NCBI RefSeq assembly: GCF_000760095.1 | Contig: NZ_JNAR01000015.1 | Span: 1-64,000 of the forward strand | Length of the DNA stretch: 64,000 nt | Origin: Prochlorococcus marinus str. MIT 9401 | GTDB lineage: Bacteria; Cyanobacteriota; Cyanobacteriia; PCC-6307; Cyanobiaceae | Direction of reading: 5' to 3' | Shown: piece by piece, positions 1 through 7,393 of the stretch | How the letters are laid out: each line of letters begins with the position of its first letter | Numbering within the stretch: position 1 is the stretch's first letter | Made by a program: the position numbers and the translations under genes | Notes under the pieces: model-generated | Databases searched by the model: none | Told to the model about the DNA's origin: nothing | What the model saw: the letters and a program-made list of their open reading frames with translations, nothing else

Positions 1-1
1 T

Positions 2-298
2 AAAGCTAAAAGGGAAGCAGATGCTAAGAGGAGAGAAGAGGCTAAAGCTAAAAGGGAAGCAGATGCTAAGAGGAGAGAAGAGGCTAAAGCTAAAAGGGAA
101 GCAGATGCTAAAAGGAGACAAGAGGCTAAAGCTAAAAGGGAAGCAGATGCTAAGAGGAGAGAAGAGGCTAAAGCTAAAAGGGAAGCAGATGCTAAAAGGA
201 GACAAGAGGCTATTCAACCCAGATCGACTATTGATTATAAATCCAGGTCAAGTATTGAATTTTCAGATGATAGCGATTCAAATTTAATAGATTACTAA
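2..298 (+). CDS. 3' end of a repeat-rich, highly charged protein (5' truncated by window)
   Basis: An open frame runs from the first bases to the TAA at 296-298 with no start in the window. The visible 98 residues are mostly a 14-residue repeat (42 bp per unit, about four copies) rich in Lys, Arg, Glu and Ala, of the type AKAKREADAKRREE. This is followed by a Ser/Asp-rich tail ending SNLIDY. The composition predicts a long charged helix or coiled coil. The near-identical DNA units suggest recent expansion by slippage or unequal recombination. An overlapping frame from 21 also stays open because the repeat length is a multiple of three, but only this frame gives the non-repetitive acidic tail. 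Function unknown. Confidence 0.65.
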   Translation, partial: KAKREADAKRREEAKAKREADAKRREEAKAKREADAKRRQEAKAKREADAKRREEAKAKREADAKRRQEAIQPRSTIDYKSRSSIEFSDDSDSNLIDY

Positions 299-328
299 AA
301 AAAAAGATCTGTCGTAATGACAGATCTT
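297..328 (-). terminator. Rho-independent terminator of the first porin gene
   Basis: A perfect 10-bp stem (AAGATCTGTC / GACAGATCTT, loop GTAAT, 304-328) is preceded on the + strand by an A-run, which reads as a U-tract on the minus strand. It lies 25 bp past the stop of the minus-strand porin and just after the stop of the repeat protein, so it serves the minus strand best. Confidence 0.85.
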
Positions 329-352
329 AAAATTGCTTGACTTAGGCTTTTA

Positions 353-1567
353 TTAGAAACTAAATGATGTCTTAACCATTACACCGGTTTCGTCTTCAGT
401 TCCTGAAGCAAACTCCTTTGTATAAATTAATGGTGTAACTGTCATTCCATCATTAATTTCGTAGGAGTAATATGCTTCATACATCAAGAGTTCATCATCA
501 ACTGCTGTTGAGTCAAAATCAACAGTATGTTGCTTTGTACCAACTGCTATACCAGCAGAACCTGGACCAATCTCATCCCATGAAAGGCCAACAAACCAAG
601 CTGATGAATCAATATTAGTTGTAGTACTTAATTCTGGAATATCACTATTTGCAGTTTCATAACCAGCACTTATGGATGGCAAACCTGATCCACTAGGGAT
701 GAAATAAGCATTTAATCCATAAATATCTGTGTCAGTAACTGTTTGGGTGAAGGTTGGATTCTCTTTATAAGCATAAGTTAGAGATACACCGTAGTTATCG
801 CCAGAGTAAGTTACTTGCGTTGCGTATGCGTCATCTCCCTCTTCAGTCATCAAACCAGTCGGACTACCTGTATAACCGAAAGCAGCAGTGAATCCGTTAC
901 CAATATCATAGCTTGCACCGAAGGCTGCTCCACCACCAGCATTTATAGCCGAGTAGTTATTACCGCAATCGTCTAGTGTGTTTGATGGACCTCCGTAAAC
1001 ACAAGCAGTGTCAAAAAGTAAGCTTCCATCTGTATTGTCTCCAAAGAAAGCTGTAGTTTTTGTTCCAATGGGGAAAGTATAAGAAACCCCATCTACAACA
1101 AGACCATCTCCACTACCATTGCCATCAAATTCAGCAACACCAGCTGAGCCAGAGTTACCAGCATCTATTGAAATATCAAGTGAATCTTCACCAGTAAAGC
1201 TAGAGTTTAAGTCGATTTGAAAGCTGTAAGCACCCATTACTGATTGCCCACCATGGCCTGTATTGCCAGTATCAGCTGTTGCTTCGTTATCAATAGCACC
1301 TAACATGAAGTCTGTGCTGAATGAAGCAGTTGTAGTCTCTGAGAAACCTCCATCATGACTACTACTTTGATCAACTAAGCCTTCTCCACCAGCAAGAAGA
1401 GTGTTTTTCTTTGAATCCTCTTTATTAAAAGAATTAGCAAAATCTATACTCTCTACGTCAGAGTAATTTGAAATCTCATTTAAATTTACTTCAGAAGCAT
1501 TTGTAGATAATGGTGCTAAAAAGCCCAAAGCTGCTGGAGCCAATAGCAAACGCTGAAAAAGTTTCAT
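353..1567 (-). CDS. Som-type outer-membrane porin, paralogue 1
   Basis: Encodes 404 residues with a signal peptide (MKLFQRLLLAPAALGFLAPLSTNAS). A Gly/Asp/Ser-rich body of alternating strands ends in KTSFSF, the terminal Phe expected of beta-barrel outer-membrane proteins. It is a close paralogue of the protein at 1731-2894; both share the SETTTASFS..DFMLGA block and the VDGVSY segment. Typical cyanobacterial Som porins have an N-terminal SLH domain; here the stretch between signal peptide and barrel is short and no clear SLH is visible. Its role would be passive nutrient uptake across the outer membrane. The start has a good Shine-Dalgarno (GAGG) that overlaps a probable Yfr1 target site. Confidence 0.9.
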   Translation of the reverse strand: MKLFQRLLLAPAALGFLAPLSTNASEVNLNEISNYSDVESIDFANSFNKEDSKKNTLLAGGEGLVDQSSSHDGGFSETTTASFSTDFMLGAIDNEATADTGNTGHGGQSVMGAYSFQIDLNSSFTGEDSLDISIDAGNSGSAGVAEFDGNGSGDGLVVDGVSYTFPIGTKTTAFFGDNTDGSLLFDTACVYGGPSNTLDDCGNNYSAINAGGGAAFGASYDIGNGFTAAFGYTGSPTGLMTEEGDDAYATQVTYSGDNYGVSLTYAYKENPTFTQTVTDTDIYGLNAYFIPSGSGLPSISAGYETANSDIPELSTTTNIDSSAWFVGLSWDEIGPGSAGIAVGTKQHTVDFDSTAVDDELLMYEAYYSYEINDGMTVTPLIYTKEFASGTEDETGVMVKTSFSF

Positions 1568-1572
1568 AAAAA

Positions 1573-1583
1573 TTCCTCACACA
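1573..1583 (-). promoter_or_regulatory. Probable Yfr1 sRNA target over the porin ribosome-binding site
   Basis: The mRNA reads GUGUGAGGAAU just before the start codon, complementary over nine contiguous bases (GUGUGAGGA) to the invariant unpaired Yfr1 core ACUCCUCACAC. Yfr1 is known to repress Som porin mRNAs in Prochlorococcus by covering the Shine-Dalgarno. The match is seen here; repression in this strain is inferred. Confidence 0.7.
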
Positions 1584-1659
1584 GAAATTAAATATAAACT
1601 AGCTTAAGCCATTGAAATTTAATTTTCAACCTACTGTAGACGAAAAAAAAGTTGTCATC

Positions 1660-1690
1660 AAAAAAAAGGCCTGCATATATGCAGGCCTTT
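1660..1690 (-). terminator. Rho-independent terminator of the second porin gene
   Basis: A perfect 13-bp palindrome half (AAAGGCCTGCATA) with its mirror lies at 1665-1690. It is preceded on + by eight A residues, giving a U-tract on the minus strand 40 bp past the porin stop. Confidence 0.9.
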
Positions 1691-1730
1691 CGTTGTGTAT
1701 AAGAGGGTTTCTAAATTATTTTTATAAAAT

Positions 1731-2894
1731 TTAGAAGCTGAATGATGTTTTAACCATTACACCAGTTTCATCGTCAGCACCTGCTGTTGAAACTTCTTTG
1801 ATGAATACTAATGGAGTAATTGTCATACCATCGTTAACAGGATATGAGTAGTATGCTTCATACATGTACTGCTCATCTGTGTCTTCAACTGTAGGTGTTT
1901 TAGTACCCATAGCAATTCCAGCAGAACCTGGTCCTACTTCATCAAAGGTTAAACCAACGAAGAAACTTTCAAGTCCGTCAGCAGAAGTAGTTACACTACC
2001 ATCTTCACCAGTTTCATAACCTACGCTAATTGAAGGGAAACCTTCAGGAGTGTAATAACCGTTGATAGCAGTAAATGTATCTTCCTCAGTACCTGTTTCA
2101 AGAACACCGTAAGTAAGTGATACACCATAGTTTTCACCAGTGTAAGCAGCATTAACTCCGTATGCGTCATCTGATTCTTCAGTCAAGATTCCACCTTCAG
2201 GACCTGCATAACCTACAGCAGCTGTAAATCCGTTACCGAAGTCATAGCTAGCACCTGCCATTGCACCACCGTTAGTGATAGCAGCATTTACATTACCGCA
2301 ATCATCAAGTGTGTTAGATGGTCCGCCGTAAGCACAAGCTGTTGTAAAAAGTGCACTACCGTCAGTATTGTCACCGACCATAACAGTTGCATCACCTACA
2401 GGGAAGCTGTAAGAAACACCATCAACAAGAAGGCCATCTCCACTGCCATTGCCATCAAATTCAGCAACACCAGCTGTACCAGCGTTACCAGCATCTAAAG
2501 AAATATCAAGTGAATCATCACCTGTAAAACTTGTATTAAGGTCGATTTGGAAACTGTAAGCACCCATTAAGGACTGAGAACCTTCACCGGTATTACCAGT
2601 ATCTGCAGTTGGAGTGTCATCAACAGCACCTAACATAAAGTCAGCGCTAAATGAAGCAGTTGTAGTTTCTGAGAAACTACCAGCTTCCATATTGTTCAAT
2701 CTTGCTTCTAATCCATCAACGCGACTGTTAGTAACAGCAAGCTCTTTTGGATAGAATTCGCTGATGTTCTGCACTTCTTCAGAAGAAGAGTAACCAGATA
2801 CTTCAGCAAGGTTAAGCTCATTAGCTGATACAGACATTGGTGCTAGAAGACCAAGTGTTGCAGGAGCTACAAGCAAGCTTTTGAAAAGCTTCAT
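1731..2894 (-). CDS. Som-type outer-membrane porin, paralogue 2
   Basis: Encodes 387 residues from the ATG at 2892-2894, chosen over upstream in-frame codons because it has GAGG at proper spacing and opens a clean signal peptide (MKLFKSLLVAPATLGLLAPMSVSA). A short helical stretch (about residues 45-75, ending in a leucine-spaced VDGLEARLNNM) precedes the barrel, which ends KTSFSF. Roughly half of the residues match paralogue 1 and the two genes are arranged head to tail, so this is a tandem duplication. Each has its own terminator and Yfr1-type leader, so they are probably separate transcripts under shared sRNA control. Confidence 0.9.
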   Translation of the reverse strand: MKLFKSLLVAPATLGLLAPMSVSANELNLAEVSGYSSSEEVQNISEFYPKELAVTNSRVDGLEARLNNMEAGSFSETTTASFSADFMLGAVDDTPTADTGNTGEGSQSLMGAYSFQIDLNTSFTGDDSLDISLDAGNAGTAGVAEFDGNGSGDGLLVDGVSYSFPVGDATVMVGDNTDGSALFTTACAYGGPSNTLDDCGNVNAAITNGGAMAGASYDFGNGFTAAVGYAGPEGGILTEESDDAYGVNAAYTGENYGVSLTYGVLETGTEEDTFTAINGYYTPEGFPSISVGYETGEDGSVTTSADGLESFFVGLTFDEVGPGSAGIAMGTKTPTVEDTDEQYMYEAYYSYPVNDGMTITPLVFIKEVSTAGADDETGVMVKTSFSF

Positions 2895-2899
2895 AAATT

Positions 2900-2908
2900 T
2901 CCTCACAC
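2900..2908 (-). promoter_or_regulatory. Probable Yfr1 sRNA target, second porin
   Basis: The mRNA sequence GUGUGAGGA, five bases upstream of the start codon, pairs with nine contiguous bases of the Yfr1 core, exactly as in the neighbouring paralogue. The surrounding leader differs, so the shared nine bases are likely under selection. Confidence 0.7.
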
Positions 2909-3074
2909 GAAATTTAAAGGACACTTTAAGATAGTGTATTTTTACACACAAAATCAAGTATTAACCGATACATTTTTAGAAAAATTGTGCCAGTTTTTTT
3001 ATTGCTACAATACTAATAACGAAATTATTAATGAAAAATCTGTATAAATATTTATTTTTAAATAAATTTAGTAT

Positions 3075-3248
3075 TCAAAAACTTTCAACTTTTTTAGAAA
3101 TTTTGAAAGAAACTTTTTTGGTTTTGTATTTTTTAGATTTGGTGTTTCCTATTGAATCTACGTACCATCCAGAAGCTAATCTTGAATCAATTTCCTCATA
3201 ACTTTCAATACGGTTCATTTTATTCAAAGATTTTTTTTTGTAATCCAT
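3075..3248 (-). CDS. Small basic hypothetical protein
   Basis: Encodes 57 residues (MDYKKKSLNKMNRIES...), very rich in Lys and Ser. The start is fixed by GGAGG five bases upstream of the ATG at 3246-3248; an in-frame TTG twelve bases earlier overlaps that ribosome site and is less likely. The centre (EIDSRLASGWYVDSIG) resembles the Trp-containing core of several short picocyanobacterial proteins. No signal peptide or membrane segment. Function unknown. Confidence 0.6.
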   Translation of the reverse strand: MDYKKKSLNKMNRIESYEEIDSRLASGWYVDSIGNTKSKKYKTKKVSFKISKKVESF

Positions 3249-3472
3249 ATCTACCTCCAAAGGAAAAACCTTCTAAAAATATAGCATTAAAAAAAAATAT
3301 TACACTAACTTCTTGAAGTAAAACTAGGGAGTAAATTATCAAGTTTGTTATTTTGCAAAATTCAAACTTTTGAATTCTTTAGAAAAACGGAAAATTTCAC
3401 TTTTTAAACCTCAACAAAAAAAATTATTAGTTATATTTTTAAAAATTTCATACCTGAGGAGCACAAGGTTAA

Positions 3473-3577
3473 ATGACTCAACTAAATTTATTTGTCAATT
3501 CACTCCCAAGAGATCTAACTGAATTTGCATTTTTCTTAGTAGTTGGTTTTACAGCAGGATCTATTGGTCTAATTTGA
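3473..3577 (+). CDS. 34-residue single-span membrane peptide
   Basis: MTQLNLFVNSLPRDLTEFAF is followed by a hydrophobic span ending AGSIGLI and TGA. A GAGGAG lies 12-17 bases upstream and AAGG lies closer. The size and topology are like the small subunits of photosystems and cytochrome b6f, but I cannot match it to PetL, PetM, PetN, PsaI, PsaM, PsbT or Psb30 by eye. Confidence 0.5.
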   Translation: MTQLNLFVNSLPRDLTEFAFFLVVGFTAGSIGLI

Positions 3578-3616
3578 TTTTTAAAAGTTATTCAAATTCA
3601 GTCAATATGTAGCATA

Positions 3617-4294
3617 CTAGGGAGATTTTATTGTTTTCCTTAAATTCCCAAAACAATGTAAAAAAATCCCTGTAGATAACAAAAATTCAAAAATTTCTTG
3701 ATCGTTTCTAATTTGCTCGGTAGTTGATGCCCAAGAGATATCAAAATAAAAATAAAAAAGAGCGACAAATAAAAAATATAGAGACATTTCTTTTGGAGGG
3801 AAAGCGTCAATCCTTTTAAACTTTCTCCAACCAAACCAACCAAGGAAGATACAACCTATTTCAAAAACTGGGTCTAATAAGTAATTATGAAAAAAAGGTA
3901 AATTATGAAAATTAGTTTCACCCTGAACATTCAACTCAGATATGCTAGCAATTCCTAATCCAGTTAACCTCTCTCCCCAACTTATTTCCTCCCCTGCGAC
4001 TAATAATGATAATAAAGCTATTAAGAGCCAAAAAAGAGAATTTATTTCCTTTTTTTTCTTTCTCCCTAAATAAATACGAAATGCAAAAAGTGAAGCCAAG
4101 GTATATTCAAAAAACTGGAGCCATTCAAGAGGGCCATCTTCACTCCTAAGCCAGTCAAACCAACTTACTCCTATCAAATTTTTTCCATACGGAATTATAT
4201 ATACAAAACCATATATAAACATTAAATAATAGATGGGGAATAGACTCACCTTTGGAGAAATTCTTCCGAAAGGTGTATTTATATCTTGATTCAT
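3617..4294 (-). CDS. Conserved polytopic membrane protein
   Basis: Encodes 225 residues with about six hydrophobic spans. The central motif GEEISWGERLTG (about residues 100-112), followed by ELNVQGETNFHN, is a signature I recognise from a widespread uncharacterised bacterial membrane family (usually GEEISWGQR plus a later N-x-Q-G-E-x-N-xHN). The two acidic residues and the His lie at predicted membrane boundaries and could form an active site, but no activity is known to me. Stands alone, with apt downstream on the same strand after a gap. Confidence 0.75.
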   Translation of the reverse strand: MNQDINTPFGRISPKVSLFPIYYLMFIYGFVYIIPYGKNLIGVSWFDWLRSEDGPLEWLQFFEYTLASLFAFRIYLGRKKKKEINSLFWLLIALLSLLVAGEEISWGERLTGLGIASISELNVQGETNFHNLPFFHNYLLDPVFEIGCIFLGWFGWRKFKRIDAFPPKEMSLYFLFVALFYFYFDISWASTTEQIRNDQEIFEFLLSTGIFLHCFGNLRKTIKSP

Positions 4295-4390
4295 TTGTTA
4301 CTAAATAAAGTTAGAAAGTATTTGATTTCTAATTTTAGATTAAGCATATGATCTAGCCAAGTTTATATAAATATTAAAATTTATTTTAAA

Positions 4391-4903
4391 TCAAATAGAT
4401 ATAGATGACTCAACTGGAAAATTAAATTTACCTCTTCCCTTCAATGAGGCTAATTCAACAACAGTTATTAACCCCAAAATTTTCTTGCTATTTCTTTCAA
4501 GTATATTTGCTACACAATCAACTGTTCCTCCAGTAGCTAGTAAATCATCCACAATGGCATAAGAATTATATTTTTTTAGAGATTTTTTTTGAATTGAGAG
4601 AGAATTTTTACCATACTCTAGATTATATTCTTCTGCCACTAACGCACCCGGTAGCTTACCTGGCTTTCTAGCTACAATCATTGGTTTGAAAGATTGGAGG
4701 GCAATTGCAGCGCCAAAAATAAATCCCCTTGCATCTATTGCAATTATTGCCTCAGATTGTTTTATGATTTTGCTGGACGACATTTTAGTAATCAATTTAT
4801 TAAAAACTTCAGGCTCCTGAATTATTTCGAGTACATCTTTAAAATTAATACCTTTTCTAGGAAAATCTTTATAGGTCGATATAAGTTCTTCTAACTTTTT
4901 CAT
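4391..4903 (-). CDS. apt: Adenine phosphoribosyltransferase
   Basis: About 170 residues. The PRPP-binding signature YAIVDDLLATGGT, the upstream flexible-loop region RKPGKLPG, and the N-terminal DFPRKGINFKD block identify Apt. The enzyme converts adenine and PRPP to AMP and PPi in the cytosol, salvaging purine. Length is normal for the family. An ATG three codons upstream (4910-4912) has no ribosome site; the one chosen has GAGG but only three bases away, so the start is uncertain by three residues. Confidence 0.92.
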   Translation of the reverse strand: MKKLEELISTYKDFPRKGINFKDVLEIIQEPEVFNKLITKMSSSKIIKQSEAIIAIDARGFIFGAAIALQSFKPMIVARKPGKLPGALVAEEYNLEYGKNSLSIQKKSLKKYNSYAIVDDLLATGGTVDCVANILERNSKKILGLITVVELASLKGRGKFNFPVESSISI

Positions 4904-5051
4904 AGGCCTCATTTATGTTTTAAGGATAATCATCTAAAACAAATGTAATATCAAAAGTAGGAAAATAAAATAATTTATATTGTTAAAGTATTTTTAAAGG
5001 ATTTATTTAAACGTTTTTGTATAAATTAATATATTAGATTAAAATTCTTAC

Positions 5052-5097
5052 CGAGGCGTTTAGCAGCTTAGAAGTACAGGTGGTTTGGGAGTAACCG
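5052..5097 (+). pseudogene. Decayed copy of the tRNA-Pro(UGG) gene, 5' part
   Basis: Aligned without gaps to the intact tRNA-Pro at 5896, about 32 of the first 43 bases match, including the acceptor start CGAGGCG, the D-stem/loop core GCAGCTT and the complete anticodon loop TTTGGGA. The T-arm is scrambled afterwards (CCGAATATCC remains). It cannot fold as a working tRNA. It may be the ancestral locus, replaced by the copy at 5896. Confidence 0.45.
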
Positions 5098-5417
5098 AAT
5101 ATCCAAGCCAAAAGAATTGCAAAGACTAGGAAGTATATAGTTTATTACAATCTGTTTAGCGAGCATTAGCGAGATTTTTTAAATATGTAGGGTGATTTCA
5201 TATAAGCCGAACTTTTATTTACCAGTCAAACACTCATAACCACTATATTTTTCTCATGTTTAATGTTATTGCTATTCAGCCATGTACTTGCTTGCTCATT
5301 ACTATACTTGCTTGCTCATTACATTGAGCCATACTTTCCATTTCAATCTTTTCAATCTCTACTCCTCCACTAATGTCAATTTCGACTAATAACCAATAAC
5401 TTTAAGCATTAACAGCA

Positions 5418-5468
5418 TTATGTAAAGCATGGGAAAGAAACTATTAGTGCAATTAGTAAGCATTTCAT
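5418..5468 (-). other. Signal-peptide scrap ORF (MKCLLIALIVSFPCFT)
   Basis: A 16-codon frame begins ten bases past the stop of the frameshifted lipoprotein gene. It consists only of a signal-peptide-like start, then TAA. Similar orphan starts occur at 14926, 15393 and 26230. Probably a gene remnant left by recombination. Confidence 0.35.
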
Positions 5469-5476
5469 TTTCTTGT

Positions 5477-5643
5477 TCAGTCTTCATAATCCTGACAAAA
5501 ACCGCCTGGGCTTTGGACATCTAGTTTTTCCTGAGCCTCTCGATAGCTAATTAGACCCCTGCCCATGAAGCACAGATATCTTTTTTAGTTTGACAACTAT
5601 TCAAAAGTAATAAAATTAAAGGTGCAAGCAGTAATCTTTTCAT
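5477..5643 (-). pseudogene. Frameshifted small lipoprotein gene
   Basis: The ATG at 5641-5643 opens MKRLLLAPLILLLLNSCQTK (a clear lipobox, LNSC). The frame stops after CASWAGV. A single missing G in a GGGG run restores an uninterrupted 55-residue protein continuing GLISYREAQEKLDVQSPGG and ending FCQDYED. The complete version would be a small outer-membrane or periplasmic lipoprotein of unknown role. Either a true pseudogene or a homopolymer sequencing error. Confidence 0.6.
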
Positions 5644-5688
5644 TAAAAAAGAAGGTTTTTCCCTCTATGTTAGATCGACTGTCAATCA
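5644..5688 (-). promoter_or_regulatory. Conserved leader: TTGACAGTCGAT box, -10 and stem-loop
   Basis: On the minus strand: GATTGACAGTCGATC, a -10-like TAACAT, then AGAGGG..CCTTCT stem-loop, six U and AATG. The ATG is the start of the frameshifted lipoprotein gene. The same module recurs at 16631, 16959, 26639, 34660, 34996 and 39756. No Shine-Dalgarno is visible between stem and AUG. Confidence 0.55.
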
Positions 5689-5895
5689 ATATAAGTATTG
5701 GGTCGAGGTCTATTTTCTTCAATTAATAAATTCATCTAGTAAAGAGGGAGTAAAAGAGATTCCTTATTTATTCAAAAATCATTTAGCGACTGTTTAGCGA
5801 GGAATTAGAAAATTTTTCTTAAAAAATAGTTTTTTATCAATATTTTTAAAATTTGCTCTTTAACAGATGCATGTTATGAACTAAGATCTTATGAG

Positions 5896-5969
5896 CGGGG
5901 CGTGGCGCAGCTTGGTAGCGCGGGTGCTTTGGGAGCACTAGGTCGCAGGTTCGAATCCTGTCGCCCCGA
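5896..5969 (+). tRNA. tRNA-Pro (anticodon UGG)
   Basis: A complete cloverleaf: acceptor CGGGGCG/CGCCCCG, D-stem GCGC, anticodon stem GGTGC/GCACT with loop TTTGGGA (anticodon TGG), T-arm with GTTCGAAT and discriminator A. 3' CCA is not encoded. This is the only intact copy in the window and the anchor of the cassette array: its 3' 43-46 bases (from the anticodon stem on) are the repeated attachment core. Confidence 0.97.
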
Positions 5970-5988
5970 CTCTCTAAAACCAAGTCAT

Positions 5989-6016
5989 AGACAGCATTCC
6001 CAAGCTGTCTTTTTTA
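5989..6016 (+). terminator. tRNA-Pro terminator
   Basis: AGACAGC..GCTGTCT hairpin followed by a T-run, 20 bp after the tRNA. Equivalent hairpins, with different but compensating stem bases, follow most tRNA 3' repeats of the array. Confidence 0.85.
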
Positions 6017-6229
6017 TTTTGTAAGTAGTCTCATATTTAGATTTGCCCCTCCAGTAGCCCCTCCTGAGCTATAGCTTGCTATTACTTGCACCTATTGGTG
6101 CTCCTTTTGCCCCTCTAGTCGTAAACTTTCTCCTGGTCTAATATCTCCCTCTTATATCCTTCCGATAGTTCATCATCATATCTACATTGCTCAATTATCT
6201 GGACTATCTCGGAGATAGCTAAATAAATT

Positions 6230-6880
6230 TTATTTAAAGTATCTACATGCACCTTCAAGCATTGCTTCACCATTTGAATTACGGACAACTGGAATCATTT
6301 CAACTTTATGTTCTGTCCCAGGATAATACTTGTACCACATTGGATGGTCTTCATTATCTAACTTTATATATTTTCTATCTGGCTTATTTTCCCCTACTGA
6401 ACTATCTAATTTATCGTCATAATTATATTTTTCGGGATATCCATCAATTATCCTCTCAGGTGGATAGTATGAGCCGCTACCTCCCGTATATGCAGTAGCG
6501 CTAGTTCTATTCCTGCAATCATAGTATTGATCAAGGAAACTATAACCATAAATCCTCATTTGCGAGGGGTCTTTTTTTAATTGATATGAATTTCTTAGAG
6601 ATCTCTCAATAACAACTACTTTAATAAGATTAGAACTTATTCTTCCTGACTTAGTTTCATTATAAAAAAAAGATCTATCATACTCTAAAAAATTAAACCA
6701 TAAGTTATTTTTCCTTAATGCCCCTTCATACCAAAAAGCTCTTTTATATATCCCGCTATGTTTTGGAATCGCTCTTTCAGGAATTATTAATTTTTTTGGA
6801 GCAGAAAAAACTTCGTTACTATAAAATAATGTACTTAGTAGTATAAAAATAAATATATTTTTACTTGGTTTAAGTTTCAT
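6230..6880 (-). CDS. Secreted hypothetical protein
   Basis: 216 residues from ATG 6878-6880, where a signal peptide begins (MKLKPSKNIFIFILLSTLFY, cleavage near VFSA). An upstream in-frame TTG would overlap the preceding gene and place residues before the signal peptide. The mature part is rich in Tyr and Lys and has two Cys (YDCRNRT, EGACRYF) that could form a disulfide in the periplasm. No family recognised. It follows the gene ending at 6888 after 7 bp, so the two are probably co-transcribed. Confidence 0.65.
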   Translation of the reverse strand: MKLKPSKNIFIFILLSTLFYSNEVFSAPKKLIIPERAIPKHSGIYKRAFWYEGALRKNNLWFNFLEYDRSFFYNETKSGRISSNLIKVVVIERSLRNSYQLKKDPSQMRIYGYSFLDQYYDCRNRTSATAYTGGSGSYYPPERIIDGYPEKYNYDDKLDSSVGENKPDRKYIKLDNEDHPMWYKYYPGTEHKVEMIPVVRNSNGEAMLEGACRYFK

Positions 6881-6887
6881 AAATATA

Positions 6888-7391
6888 TTATTTTTGACAG
6901 ATAAATTTAACAATTTTTTTGGAGCTGTACTTTATTTGATCTTTACCTTGTGTAATTGTGTTGTGAGAGAAACTTGCGTACAGTTCATCTCTATTGTCTA
7001 GGCTCTCTAATTTTTGAAAGCTTATCCATTTAGGTTTTGAACTTATTTGCCTTTTGGTATTTATATTATCTAAAAATAATTTTTTATTTTCGCAATCTAA
7101 AATGATAAATCTTTTACCATTTGAGAAATAATTTTTTCTTTTAATGAATTTATATGGTTTAAAGGTTGCTTGATTTTCTTCAAGAGGGAGAACTCTATAA
7201 ATTCCAAATTTATACTTTCCAAAAGTAGTTAATGAAGCTTTATCAACTTGTGTAATAACTTTTTCATCATTATTTTTAAAACTTGAAATACTCTCCCATA
7301 ATTCTGCTTGTGTGGGTAAATTACCTAACAGAAAAAAAATAGTAGAAGTATAAAAAAAAATTACTTTGCTTAACTTTCTTTTTAAAGACAT
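6888..7391 (-). CDS. Secreted hypothetical protein
   Basis: 167 residues with an N-terminal hydrophobic signal (VIFFYTSTIFFLLGNLPTQA). The remainder is Lys/Phe/Ile-rich with a Cys pair (ILDCENK, IVKFICQK). It starts 2 bp after the stop of the protease gene upstream, so the genes at 6230-9328 form a tight minus-strand unit, all exported proteins. The pattern of a surface-exposed protein (WISFQKLES..) resembles the surface-adhesin-like family seen next to proteases, but this is not certain. Function unknown. Confidence 0.65.
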   Translation of the reverse strand: MSLKRKLSKVIFFYTSTIFFLLGNLPTQAELWESISSFKNNDEKVITQVDKASLTTFGKYKFGIYRVLPLEENQATFKPYKFIKRKNYFSNGKRFIILDCENKKLFLDNINTKRQISSKPKWISFQKLESLDNRDELYASFSHNTITQGKDQIKYSSKKIVKFICQK

Positions 7392-7393
7392 AA

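Larger units (their letters stand above)
5098..5969. mobile_element. Candidate cassette I0 between decayed and intact tRNA-Pro
   Basis: TTAGCGAG-type iterons occur near both ends: TTTAGCGAG..ATTAGCGAG at 5155-5173 and TTTAGCGAC..TTTAGCGAGG at 5782-5802 (11-bp period). The right pair starts 152 bp before the tRNA 3' part at 5934, the same geometry as the class-B cassettes further right. The only recognisable content is a frameshifted lipoprotein gene and a signal-peptide scrap. The stretch 5174-5417 holds nothing else I can identify. Confidence 0.4.

Noticed and set aside
21-287. Open frame beginning at the ATG at 21 over the repeats
   Set aside because: The repeat length is a multiple of three, so several frames stay open. 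The frame entered at base 2 continues into a non-repetitive acidic tail with a proper stop, while this one gives a poor sequence after the repeats.
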